A stretch of DNA of 13,888 nucleotides. Origin: Acidobacteriota bacterium. Its GTDB lineage: Bacteria > Acidobacteriota > Vicinamibacteria > Vicinamibacterales > UBA8438. The translations under genes were made by a program, and so were the position numbers. Where the stretch lies: positions 1 through 13,888 of the forward strand of contig DQEK01000113.1 of NCBI GenBank assembly GCA_003533545.1, given 5' to 3'. Each line of letters starts with the position of its first letter. The first letter of the stretch is position 1. Shown here one piece after another: positions 1 through 9,829 of this stretch. The notes beneath the pieces are model-generated. The model was not told the origin of the DNA, did no database searches, and was given only the letters and a program-made list of their open reading frames with translations.

Positions 1-1022
1 GGTACGCCCTCATACATCAGCGTGACCGCACCGTTGGCGAGCGGGCCGTAAGTGATGTAGCTGTGACCGGTGACCCAACCGATGTCGGCCGTGCACCAGT
101 AGACATCGCCAGGGTGGTAATCGAAGACGTAGTTGAACGTGGTTGCGACGTAGGTCAGGTAACCGCCAGTGGTATGCAGTACCCCCTTCGGTTTGCCGGT
201 GGATCCGGACGTGTAGAGGATGAAAAGTGGATCCTCGGCATCCATTGGTTCGGGTGCGCAGTTTGGGTCAGCGGCCGCGAGTGCGTCGTGCCACCAGACA
301 TCGCGACCGTCGGTCATGCTGACCGCCGAGTCGGTGCGCTGAACGACGAGGATTTTTTCGACGCTCGGGGTATCTTCGACCGCTTTGTCTGCGTTCACTT
401 TCATCGCGATGTCCTGCTTCGCGCCGCGCACGCCTGTGTTCTGGGTGATGATCGCCCTGCACTGCGAGTCGTTGATTCGAGTGACGAGGCTGTCTGCCGT
501 GAACGCACCGAACACGATCGAATGGACCGCGCCTATTCGCGCGCAGGCCAACATCGCAATGACCAGTTCCGGGATCATCTGCATGTAGATGCAGACCCGG
601 TCGCCCTTGACGATACCTAGGTTCTTGAGAGCGTTCGCGGCCCTTTGAACCTCAATGTGGAGTTCCGTGTAGGTATAGGTCTTGCTTTCAGTCGGGTCAT
701 TGCCCTCCCAGACTAACGCGGTGTTTTCGCCCAACCCTCCTTCCACGTGTCGATCGACGCAGTTGTAACAGGCGTTGAGCTTGCCGCCGAGATACCACGC
801 GATCTCCGCCTTGTGGTAGTCATATCGCCGGACGGTTTGCCACTTCTCGAACCAGGTAATTCGCTCCTCGGCTTGCTCGGCCCAGAAAGCCTCGGGGTCG
901 TTGACGGAGCGCTGGTACAAGGCGTGGTACTCGTCAAGTGAGCCGACATGGGCTTTGGCCGAAAAATCCGCCGGTGGGGTATAAACGGACACTTCGTCGA
1001 ACGTTTCGGGCTTGTCTGTCAC
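1..1022 (-). CDS. acs: Acetyl-CoA synthetase (AMP-forming), N-terminal half, cut by window edge
   Basis: Activates acetate to acetyl-AMP and then acetyl-CoA in the cytoplasm. The reverse strand reads 340 codons without a stop from a GTG at 1022 to the window edge, about half of the usual ~650 residues. Visible hallmarks are the ANL-superfamily phosphate loop YTSGSTGKPKG (residues 270-280), followed by HTTGGYL and DIGWVTGHSY (313-322), and the N-terminal Acs segment around SLDEYHALYQRS. The GTG start is supported by AGGAGA at 1028-1033, five bases upstream, and by the fit to the family N-terminus. The usual acidic/glycine stretch before the conserved GVRG is QNTGVRG here (194-200), a mild deviation. 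The C-terminal domain with the regulatory acetylated lysine lies outside the window. It is transcribed divergently from metY. A propionyl-CoA synthetase is the main alternative but is less likely. Confidence 0.96.
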   Translation of the reverse strand, partial: MTDKPETFDEVSVYTPPADFSAKAHVGSLDEYHALYQRSVNDPEAFWAEQAEERITWFEKWQTVRRYDYHKAEIAWYLGGKLNACYNCVDRHVEGGLGENTALVWEGNDPTESKTYTYTELHIEVQRAANALKNLGIVKGDRVCIYMQMIPELVIAMLACARIGAVHSIVFGAFTADSLVTRINDSQCRAIITQNTGVRGAKQDIAMKVNADKAVEDTPSVEKILVVQRTDSAVSMTDGRDVWWHDALAAADPNCAPEPMDAEDPLFILYTSGSTGKPKGVLHTTGGYLTYVATTFNYVFDYHPGDVYWCTADIGWVTGHSYITYGPLANGAVTLMYEGV

Positions 1023-1042
1023 AGCGTTCTCCTAAGCGGGTG

Positions 1043-1063
1043 CCCCTGGTGCACGTACCGGGG
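1043..1063 (-). other. Small hairpin in the acs leader
   Basis: CCCC (1043-1046) pairs with GGGG (1060-1063) and GGT (1048-1050) with ACC (1057-1059) around a six-base loop, leaving one bulged base. It lies about ten bases upstream of the acs ribosome binding site. It has no U-run and is not a terminator. A role in acs mRNA is possible but unproven. Confidence 0.2.
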
Positions 1064-1132
1064 ACGACCATTCTAGCCCTGAACGGTGGTTGCCTCGTTG
1101 CTCAAAGGGGAAGCCAGCCGGTTGGTTGTGTG

Positions 1133-1160
1133 TTGACGCCAGCGTCAGGTCGAGTAGTCT
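1133..1160 (+). promoter_or_regulatory. Weak candidate promoter for metY-metX
   Basis: TTGACG at 1133-1138 matches the -35 consensus at five of six positions. Sixteen bases later TAGTCT (1155-1160) is a poor -10, matching at three positions. It is the best sigma70-like pair I see in the 192-base gap and is oriented towards metY. The left arm of the inverted repeat (1145-1152) would lie in the spacer. Confidence 0.25.
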
Positions 1161-1198
1161 TGTTCTTTCCTCGAACATACCCAACGCGCGACCTGATA
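1143..1198 (+). promoter_or_regulatory. Nested inverted repeat upstream of metY
   Basis: TCAGGTCG (1145-1152) and CGACCTGA (1189-1196) are perfect 8-base complements with centres 44 bases apart. Within them TGTTC (1161-1165) and GAACA (1173-1177) form a second hairpin with a seven-base loop. A competing pairing, TCGAG (1150-1154) with CTCGA (1170-1174), would disrupt both. The right arm ends four bases before the GGAG (1201-1204) of metY. It could be an RNA leader controlling methionine synthesis or a split protein operator. It matches no riboswitch consensus that I recognise. Confidence 0.3.
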
Positions 1199-1208
1199 CG
1201 GGAGATAG

Positions 1209-3592
<2,384 letters not shown>

Positions 3593-3797
3593 CGCGGGCC
3601 CGTCGCTATCATCGTGTCTCGCGCACGACACGGAAGCTTCTGAAATCCGTCTCAGGCCCCCAGGTAGCTCGCCAGCGTTCGCGGCTACTGTGCGGTCTCG
3701 CGGGGTCGGTGCGTGCAGCGCGTCCGACTGGAGCGTCGGTATAAACTGTCTAGCGGAGCTTCAACCCCATACGCAACACTGAAAAGGACCATTCCCA
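3593..3797 (+). other. Intergenic gap between metX and the secreted hydrolase
   Basis: This 205-base gap holds no credible gene. CGTGTC (3613-3618) and GACACG (3627-3632) form a six-base-pair hairpin with an eight-base loop, 20 bases after metX, but no U-run follows, so any terminator role is weak. TATAAA at 3740-3745, about 50 bases before the next ATG, is a possible -10 without a convincing -35 box. Confidence 0.35.
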
Positions 3798-5459
3798 ATG
3801 ACTTCTACATCCCGGAGTTTCGTTCTGGCGCTCCTCGCCGCGGTCTTGTGTGCGCCCGCAGTCAGTGCCGATGTTCTATCGGTCGAAATTGTCGAGCGTA
3901 ATCTTATCGAGGAGGGACAGGTCTTTGGTGACGTTGGTTCCTACGAGGAGCTTGTGGGCAGAATCACGTTCGGGTTCGACCCCGATCAGCCAGGAAATCA
4001 CGCGATCGTGAACCTCGACCGTGCGCCACGGAACGGAGATGGTCTGGTTGAAGCCACAGCTGACCTTAGGATTCTTGCGCCGACTAACAGACGGCTCGGG
4101 AACGGCGTGGCGCTGGTCGACATTGCGAACCGGGGTCGTCTCACCGCACTTGGTTTCAACCGTGGGGGCAATGGACCTTACGGTGACGGGTTCCTGATGA
4201 ACGAAGGTTACACGGTCGTATGGGTTGGTTGGGAATTTGACGTTCCGGAGGGTCGCCCGATGCGCTTCGACGTGCCCTCGGTCGACGGTTTTCCTGTCGG
4301 GGGACTTGGGTTCGCCGCCGTGCGTGATACGACGTCGTGGATCAAGTACGACTCTGAGGCCACAGTCAGCGCCCAGCACACACTCTCGTTCGGATCATCG
4401 CAGAGCGGGCGCTTCCTGCGGACGTTTCTCTATCTCGGGTTTAATTCGGACACCTCGGGACGCAAGGTCTTTGATGGAATGATTCCCCATATTGCTGGAG
4501 CCTCACGTCTGGATCTCAATCAGCCCGGCGCCGAGCCGATTTCGTTGGGCATGTTCGACGCCACGTCGTTTCCGTTTGCCGATGCTGCGCTGCGTGACCC
4601 AGTGACGGGTGCCATCGATGGGACGCTCGGGAACGACCGCAGCCGAGAGAACCAGCCGCTTGTTTTCTATACAAACACTGGGGTCGAGTATTGGGGAGGC
4701 GGTCGGGTGGCGACGCTGGTGCATTCGACGCCCGATGGCACCGAGGACCTCACTCTGCAGGACAACGTGCGTTTCTATTTTCTCGCTGGAACCCAGCATG
4801 GACCGGGTCCGTTTCCCCCGCCTCCTGCGGGGAACCGGCAGGAGATGGGGAATCCCACTGACTATTGGTGGAACATGCGCGCGCTGCTGACCTCGCTAAC
4901 GGAATGGGTTGTGGATGGAAGGACGCCGCCGCCCAGCCGGCACCCCACGTTCACCGATCGGAATCTGGTCGCGCCGATCGCCATCCAGTTTCCCGCGATA
5001 CCCGACGTCCGCTCTCCAGCTGATCGAACGGGTGGCACTCGGACGGTGAATCCGTGGTTAGAAGGTAACGGTGGAGGTGGGGTTGAGTTGCCGATGTTCA
5101 TTCCCCAAGTCGATGTGGATGGCAACGAAGTGGCAGGCATTCGACACCCAGAGGTTGCCGTCCCGCTTGCCACCTACACCGGCTGGAACTTTACGAATGC
5201 TGACAACGGTGATCCCAACACGTTGGTGGCTTTGGCGGGATCGTACATTCCCTTTCCCCCCACCCGAGCACAGCGGGAACGAACGAATGATCCGCGCCAA
5301 TCGATTGAGGAACGTTATTCGTCACGTGACGATTTTCTCACGCAGGTTGAGGCTGCTGGGCGTGAGCTCATCGCCCAGCGGTACCTGCTCGAGGCAGACC
5401 TGCGGTCCATTCTCGACCGGGCCGGAGAACATTGGAATTTACTGATGGATAGTAATTAA
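3798..5459 (+). CDS. Secreted alpha/beta hydrolase domain protein (Abhydrolase_10-like)
   Basis: A 553-residue exported hydrolase of unknown substrate, probably acting on esters or lactones. Residues 1-24 are a signal peptide: Arg6, a hydrophobic core at 8-18 and an AVSA|D cleavage site. The mature part carries the family signature GSSQSGRFLRTFLYLGFN (199-216), in which Ser201 or Ser203 is the nucleophile. VEYW (296-299) may supply the acid and GTQHGPGP (331-338) the catalytic His334. The C-terminus (DDFLTQVEAAGRELIAQRYL, then LEADL) resembles the end of related proteins. The ATG is preceded by AAAGGA ten bases upstream. It follows metX by 205 bases, so it is probably its own transcription unit, and its end converges with hflX 18 bases away. 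Family assignment is by recognition of the SQSGRFLR motif. The substrate is not known. Confidence 0.82.
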   Translation: MTSTSRSFVLALLAAVLCAPAVSADVLSVEIVERNLIEEGQVFGDVGSYEELVGRITFGFDPDQPGNHAIVNLDRAPRNGDGLVEATADLRILAPTNRRLGNGVALVDIANRGRLTALGFNRGGNGPYGDGFLMNEGYTVVWVGWEFDVPEGRPMRFDVPSVDGFPVGGLGFAAVRDTTSWIKYDSEATVSAQHTLSFGSSQSGRFLRTFLYLGFNSDTSGRKVFDGMIPHIAGASRLDLNQPGAEPISLGMFDATSFPFADAALRDPVTGAIDGTLGNDRSRENQPLVFYTNTGVEYWGGGRVATLVHSTPDGTEDLTLQDNVRFYFLAGTQHGPGPFPPPPAGNRQEMGNPTDYWWNMRALLTSLTEWVVDGRTPPPSRHPTFTDRNLVAPIAIQFPAIPDVRSPADRTGGTRTVNPWLEGNGGGGVELPMFIPQVDVDGNEVAGIRHPEVAVPLATYTGWNFTNADNGDPNTLVALAGSYIPFPPTRAQRERTNDPRQSIEERYSSRDDFLTQVEAAGRELIAQRYLLEADLRSILDRAGEHWNLLMDSN

Positions 5460-5477
5460 GCAGGCAATGACTAGTTC

Positions 5478-7253
5478 TCAGCGACGAACAATATTGCTCG
5501 GTTGTTGACGCGGACGGCGGTTACGTTGAGCGTCTGACCGAGTTCGGTGTCTGTTCTGGCTCTGGACCCATCGAGAATCCCCTTCGTGTTTTGGTTGGTC
5601 GCGATCGGTGTTTGGTTCACGCTGGGCGTTGGCACCATTCCAGAGCGTCTGTTCAACTCGTTCGAGCAACCCATGTAGCCCGGTTCGCTTCAGTGCCGAG
5701 ACTGATACACCACCGTGGCGGTGCGCTAGCGCCTGGCTCTCTTCTGGTGGCACCTTGTCCATCTGATTGAAAACCACAAGCTCGGGCGCCGGGATACGGA
5801 GCTCTCTTAGGACGCCGCGGACGGCTTCGATGCGTCGTTCGTAATCGGGGGCCGAGACATCAACCACGTGAAGGAGCACCGAGGCGTCGGAAAGTTCCTC
5901 GAGCGTGGCGCGAAACGCCGTTACGAGGTCCGGCGGCAGGTCGCGGATGAATCCGACTGTGTCGGTGATGATGACCTCTCGATCTCGAGGGAAGCGCAAA
6001 CGACGCGAGACAGGATCCAGCGTCGCGAACATCTGACCCGCCACGTACACGTCAGTCTTTGTTAGCGCTCGAAGCAACGTGCTCTTGCCTGCGTTGGTGT
6101 AACCGACGATGGAAAGGACTGGCACGTCGCGGCGTCCACGCCGCTGCCGTCGGTTTTCTCGCTGCTTGCCCAGCTTCCCGAGTTCACGTTCGAGCCAGGT
6201 CACACGATCTCGCGTGCGGCGGCGATCGATTTCGAGCTTGGTCTCGCCAGGGCCGCGACCACCAATCCCACCGGCCAGACGGGAAAGCGAAACCTCAGCC
6301 CGTTGAGCTAGACGCGGCAGGAGGTATTTAAGCTGTGCCAGTTCGACTTGAAGCTTGCCGTCTCTGGTCGTCGCGTGTTGCGCGAAAATGTCGAGGATGA
6401 GCTGGGTGCGGTCGATGACCCGCAGTTCTATGCGTTCACCCAAGTTTCTCGCTTGGGTGGGAGTCAGGTTTTGGTCGACGATGACGAGGTCTACGTCCGT
6501 TTGAAATGCGCGGATCACTAAGTCTTGCAGTTTTCCGGACCCGAGTACCGTTTTTGGATCGACCCGCGGACGGTGCTGGGTAACGACGTCAATGATCTCG
6601 ACACCAGCCGAGCGAGCCAGCTCGCGCAGCTCAACGATATGGGTCTCTAGGGTGTCGGGGTTACGACCCGCGGTGACTGAGACAAGAATCGCCCGTTCGC
6701 GCTCTCCTGTTCCCCGCGTTCCGACCGAGCGCGAGAGTGCAGCCTCAATCTCGTAGATCCAGGCTTGGAAATCGAATTCAATCTGGGCCGGCGGTTGGGG
6801 AGGTAGGAGCTCGACACCGTGATTTTCGTCGTTGGCGGGTGTGAGTGCCGCGGTGTGAGCGTGTGTGGGAAGGCCCGCGTCATCAGTGCCGATGGTGACC
6901 ATCGCGTCGAGGCGGAGGAGGGCTAGGTCGGTCATGTCGTCCCTGGTCAGTCCCTCGGCGAGAAGGTGCGTGTGGAGACAACGTAGCCCACGCAAGCGGC
7001 CCCGGCCTGCGCGCAGACGCCCCCAGTCTGGCAGTGTGATCGAGTGGGCATCGCCGACCATGACATGTTGGACCGCGCCCCGGCGGTCGACCAAAACGCC
7101 AACCTGACGTCGGGTCTCGCGGCTGATTTCGGTCAGCCGGCGGGCGAGGTCGTGGGTCAGTAACCGGTCAGCGGGTACGCGCCGCCGGAACAGGCGTTCC
7201 AGCTGGCGAACCTGACTGGATTTGAGGCCGCTGGTTTTGCCGAAGACCTGGAT
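5478..7253 (-). CDS. hflX: Ribosome-associated GTPase HflX, long form, non-canonical start
   Basis: HflX binds the 50S subunit and rescues or splits stalled ribosomes using GTP. From the proposed ATC start at 7253 it has 591 residues, against ~430 in E. coli. The extra length is an N-terminal region ([12 protein letters not shown]... to about residue 130) known from long HflX proteins. Then come the HflX signature [19 protein letters not shown] with a basic coiled coil, G1 GYTNAGKST (384-392), G2 near FATLDP, G3 DTVG (431-434) and G4 NQMD (496-499), where the usual lysine is glutamine, and SAL for G5. The last ~46 residues are polar and Arg/Gln/Asn-rich. The reading frame is open to a TGA inside the upstream gene, but its first ATG/GTG/TTG is the TTG at 7094, which would delete 53 conserved residues. 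AAGGAG (7259-7264) lies five bases before ATC, so I chose that. It is the last gene of the amidohydrolase operon. Confidence 0.92.
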   Translation of the reverse strand: MQVFGKTSGLKSSQVRQLERLFRRRVPADRLLTHDLARRLTEISRETRRQVGVLVDRRGAVQHVMVGDAHSITLPDWGRLRAGRGRLRGLRCLHTHLLAEGLTRDDMTDLALLRLDAMVTIGTDDAGLPTHAHTAALTPANDENHGVELLPPQPPAQIEFDFQAWIYEIEAALSRSVGTRGTGERERAILVSVTAGRNPDTLETHIVELRELARSAGVEIIDVVTQHRPRVDPKTVLGSGKLQDLVIRAFQTDVDLVIVDQNLTPTQARNLGERIELRVIDRTQLILDIFAQHATTRDGKLQVELAQLKYLLPRLAQRAEVSLSRLAGGIGGRGPGETKLEIDRRRTRDRVTWLERELGKLGKQRENRRQRRGRRDVPVLSIVGYTNAGKSTLLRALTKTDVYVAGQMFATLDPVSRRLRFPRDREVIITDTVGFIRDLPPDLVTAFRATLEELSDASVLLHVVDVSAPDYERRIEAVRGVLRELRIPAPELVVFNQMDKVPPEESQALAHRHGGVSVSALKRTGLHGLLERVEQTLWNGANAQREPNTDRDQPKHEGDSRWVQSQNRHRTRSDAQRNRRPRQQPSNIVRR

Positions 7254-7258
7254 GGGAG

Positions 7259-7264
7259 CTCCTT
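7259..7264 (-). promoter_or_regulatory. Shine-Dalgarno sequence deciding an ATC start of hflX
   Basis: On the reverse strand AAGGAG is followed by CTCCC and then ATC (7253-7251), which begins IQVFGKTSG, exactly where HflX homologues of this type begin (M-x-V-F-G-N/K-T-S-G-L). No ATG, GTG or TTG in frame lies within the region upstream of 7094. Confidence 0.6.
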
Positions 7265-7273
7265 GCTGCCCTG

Positions 7274-9829
7274 TTACCGGCTGGCCTCGGCTATGAACTG
7301 GCGATACACGTCTCGTGCCTCGTCGAACTGCGCGAACACGTGCGCGCGCTCCGTCTCAGTGCGCCAGCCGGGCCACATATCGGCCATTTCCTGCAGCGTG
7401 TCGATCCAGCGCAGGGCATAGTTAGCCGCTTCCGCATTTCGGATTGGCCGGTCGCCCACTTGGATCCAAATTGGGTTGGTGAACGCCTGGACATAGGTAA
7501 CGTCCATGGGAAACCGGTCGGCGGCAGCTCCCTCCACTCGGAGATGGCACCAGCTGCTGCGCGTGACACGGTGTCTCACCCTGAGAGTACCGCCGCGTCG
7601 GTCGCCCATGACCGGTACCTCATTCATCGTTTCGCCGTTGCACACGAGAAAAATACGGTCGAGATCGGTCACCGATTGAACTCGACCGACGACCTCAACG
7701 GTACCTCCGGTGTCCGGGAGGGTTACCTCTTCGCCTGGGAGACGGTCGTTGATCGTCAATTCAATCAACGGGCCAGACGAAACGAATGCCCGCCCCCTCT
7801 TCAGCCCCTCGAACCAGGCGTGCATATCCAGCCCGGCCGCTCCGGTATGGACGTAGGTGCGGACCGAACCGACGAGCTTCGACCGATGGAGATTGCTGAT
7901 CGAATCCTCACCCCCGGTTGCGGTGACCCGGAGTCCGTTGTTCCATACTGCGTAGAGGGGAAAGAAACCGGCCCGCGCCGAGTCAGACCACTCGACGGCG
8001 TCGGTTGTGCCGAGCGCGGCATCCACCATGAAGCCCTTGCCCCCGCCGAGTCCGCGATCGATTGGGTCATTCTCACCCGAGAAAGCGTGCACGTAGCCAA
8101 CCGTCGCGCCCTGTGCCTTAGCCTTTCGGAACATATCCGTGTTGCTGGGGTACAGACTCTCAAGCGCAGTTCCTTCATACCCCATGGTGAACGGTGAAAG
8201 AAGGTGGTCTCGCATGCCGAACATGAAGACGTGTCCGTAGAACGGGGGACGGTATTCCTGGCCCACTACGACCAGCCGGTCCGGAGTGGACGCCGAGTGC
8301 GGTTGACCGCCGGGTTCGAAGTACTGATAGTCGAGAATTCGGTTGTCCTTGTTGGCTACCTGTTCGAGTACGAGGTCCTGGTCTTCTGCCTCGGACATCA
8401 TGATCAGGTTCTCGAGAGAGTTGTGCAGGTTTCCCCCGTAGTTCGAGTGAACGTGGGTTGAGGCACTGTACCAGCCGACGGCCGCCATGTCGGTCATACG
8501 CTGGAGCCGAACGGTGACCTCCGTCGTTGCCCCAGCCGTGACCTCGGCCGTCACGAGTTGCGGGTAGAACTCAAAGCCTTTCACGACCGTGAGTTCGACC
8601 TGTCCAACTGGAAGGTCAACGGCGAACGCGCCCGTGGTGTGGAACAGGTGGTCTCCCTGGCCACTGATCCGTGCATAGGCGTCGTCAGGTGTGTAGAACT
8701 TTCCGTCTGATGCAAGCAAGTGGACCCGTGATCCGGTTTGCCCGTTGGTGGCAGCATCGATCGTGTTGACCGACAGGGTCCCCATCGGCCTCTTCCAGTG
8801 GCGCTCAGCAATCTCTATCCGACGGATCTCTCCGCCGTGAGTTTCGAGCAGCGCGAGCTGGGGTAATCCGCCTTCGTTGTGGATGAACGCGATCCACTCG
8901 TCGTCAGGTGACCACCGGGGATGAAACGCATCGTGTTCAAAGAAGGTCAGTTTGTAAGGTTCGCCACCGACGGTTGGCTGTAGATACAGGTTGTTGAACT
9001 GGTCGGCGGCGCCGCGGGTTGACGAATAGACAAACCGTTTTCCGTCGCTTGCTACGTCGGGACGAGTTCGATACAAGGTCTGCTCGCGCAGCACGGTCGT
9101 GGCGGCGCGGATGCCGTTTTCTCGCACTGGGATCCGCAGGGCGTTACCGGAACCGAGTGGGACCTCTCGGTTCGAGACAAGTAGGAGTTCGTCGTTATCG
9201 GGGAGCCAGGTTGGCGCGGTGTGCATGTCCCACGGACCGAAATACAGCCGGTTGTTCCCGAAATCGTTGTCCACGGTAACGGGCATTTCGTCTCCGGCCC
9301 ATTGGCCTTGGTCGACGGGTCGAACCGAGACGTTGAAGTAGCCGTTCGGGCGCGTTGAAACGTACGCGATCTTGGTGCCATCAGGCGAGAACACGGGGTC
9401 GCTGTAGATGTGCTCGTCGTCGGTCAGCGCACGGCTCTCTCCGGTTAACACGTCCAGCAGTTCCAGTTGGACGCGCTCTCCGTCGTAATCGGCGGTGTAG
9501 ACAATCCACCGGCCGTCGGGCGACCAGTCCGGAGAGGAATGGTACGCGTCAGCGCTGTAGGTCAGCTCGTTCGCGGTACCACGGTTGGGGTCCACCCGCC
9601 AGATCGATCCGCTCATCGAGACGGCAATTGAGTTTCCGTCTGGCGCCCAGCTCGGCGCCCATGGTGTGGAACTGGGTGCCGGCGGGAAGTAAAAGTTGTG
9701 CATGTAGTTTCCGCCATGCTTTGATGCCGGGTAGCGTCCAGCCTGAGCGAGGACACCGACGGTGCCGAATGTGACGAGCAAGACCGCCGTGGCGGGAGCG
9801 AGCGCGCTTCGCATCGGGAGCCTTACCAT
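7274..9829 (-). CDS. Secreted PD40 beta-propeller protein with CehA/McbA-type PHP hydrolase domain
   Basis: An 851-residue two-domain exported protein. A hydrophobic stretch (10-28) ending AQA|G is a signal peptide. Residues ~55-320 hold PD40/TolB-type blades: WAPDGNSIAV, WSPDGRWIVYT, FSPDGTKIAYVS, SDGKRFVYSS and WSPDDEWIAFI. A linker with beta-sandwich character (370-445) leads to a CehA/McbA-like PHP metallohydrolase domain (from ~452) with HVH (459-461), GQEY, GYVHAFSG (His581) and TGGEDS (638-643) as probable metal or active-site residues. CehA is a carbaryl carbamate hydrolase, but the natural substrates of the family are mostly unknown, so no reaction is assigned. The first ATG (9829) overlaps the amidohydrolase stop by seven bases. 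The in-frame ATG at 9814 (Met6) has TAAGG about seven bases before it and gives a tidier signal peptide, so it may be the true start. Confidence 0.83.
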   Translation of the reverse strand: MVRLPMRSALAPATAVLLVTFGTVGVLAQAGRYPASKHGGNYMHNFYFPPAPSSTPWAPSWAPDGNSIAVSMSGSIWRVDPNRGTANELTYSADAYHSSPDWSPDGRWIVYTADYDGERVQLELLDVLTGESRALTDDEHIYSDPVFSPDGTKIAYVSTRPNGYFNVSVRPVDQGQWAGDEMPVTVDNDFGNNRLYFGPWDMHTAPTWLPDNDELLLVSNREVPLGSGNALRIPVRENGIRAATTVLREQTLYRTRPDVASDGKRFVYSSTRGAADQFNNLYLQPTVGGEPYKLTFFEHDAFHPRWSPDDEWIAFIHNEGGLPQLALLETHGGEIRRIEIAERHWKRPMGTLSVNTIDAATNGQTGSRVHLLASDGKFYTPDDAYARISGQGDHLFHTTGAFAVDLPVGQVELTVVKGFEFYPQLVTAEVTAGATTEVTVRLQRMTDMAAVGWYSASTHVHSNYGGNLHNSLENLIMMSEAEDQDLVLEQVANKDNRILDYQYFEPGGQPHSASTPDRLVVVGQEYRPPFYGHVFMFGMRDHLLSPFTMGYEGTALESLYPSNTDMFRKAKAQGATVGYVHAFSGENDPIDRGLGGGKGFMVDAALGTTDAVEWSDSARAGFFPLYAVWNNGLRVTATGGEDSISNLHRSKLVGSVRTYVHTGAAGLDMHAWFEGLKRGRAFVSSGPLIELTINDRLPGEEVTLPDTGGTVEVVGRVQSVTDLDRIFLVCNGETMNEVPVMGDRRGGTLRVRHRVTRSSWCHLRVEGAAADRFPMDVTYVQAFTNPIWIQVGDRPIRNAEAANYALRWIDTLQEMADMWPGWRTETERAHVFAQFDEARDVYRQFIAEASR

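Noticed and set aside
63..620. Forward open frame of 185 codons inside acs
   Set aside because: The reverse strand here encodes the Acs AMP-binding core without interruption; the forward frame is a shadow.
3613..3632. Hairpin after metX as an intrinsic terminator
   Set aside because: The stem is only six base pairs with an eight-base loop and no run of T follows.
5460..5477. Bidirectional terminator between the convergent secreted hydrolase and hflX
   Set aside because: The gap is 18 bases and contains only the six-base palindrome ACTAGT, too little for a terminator.
5478..7094. hflX starting at the TTG at 7094
   Set aside because: It would remove 53 residues that fit the family N-terminus and has no good ribosome site, whereas ATC at 7253 has AAGGAG at ideal spacing.
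7340..8197. Long open frame (285 codons) on the forward strand inside the PD40-PHP gene
   Set aside because: It is antisense to a gene with clear domains, shows no recognisable motif and has the composition of a GC-rich shadow frame.
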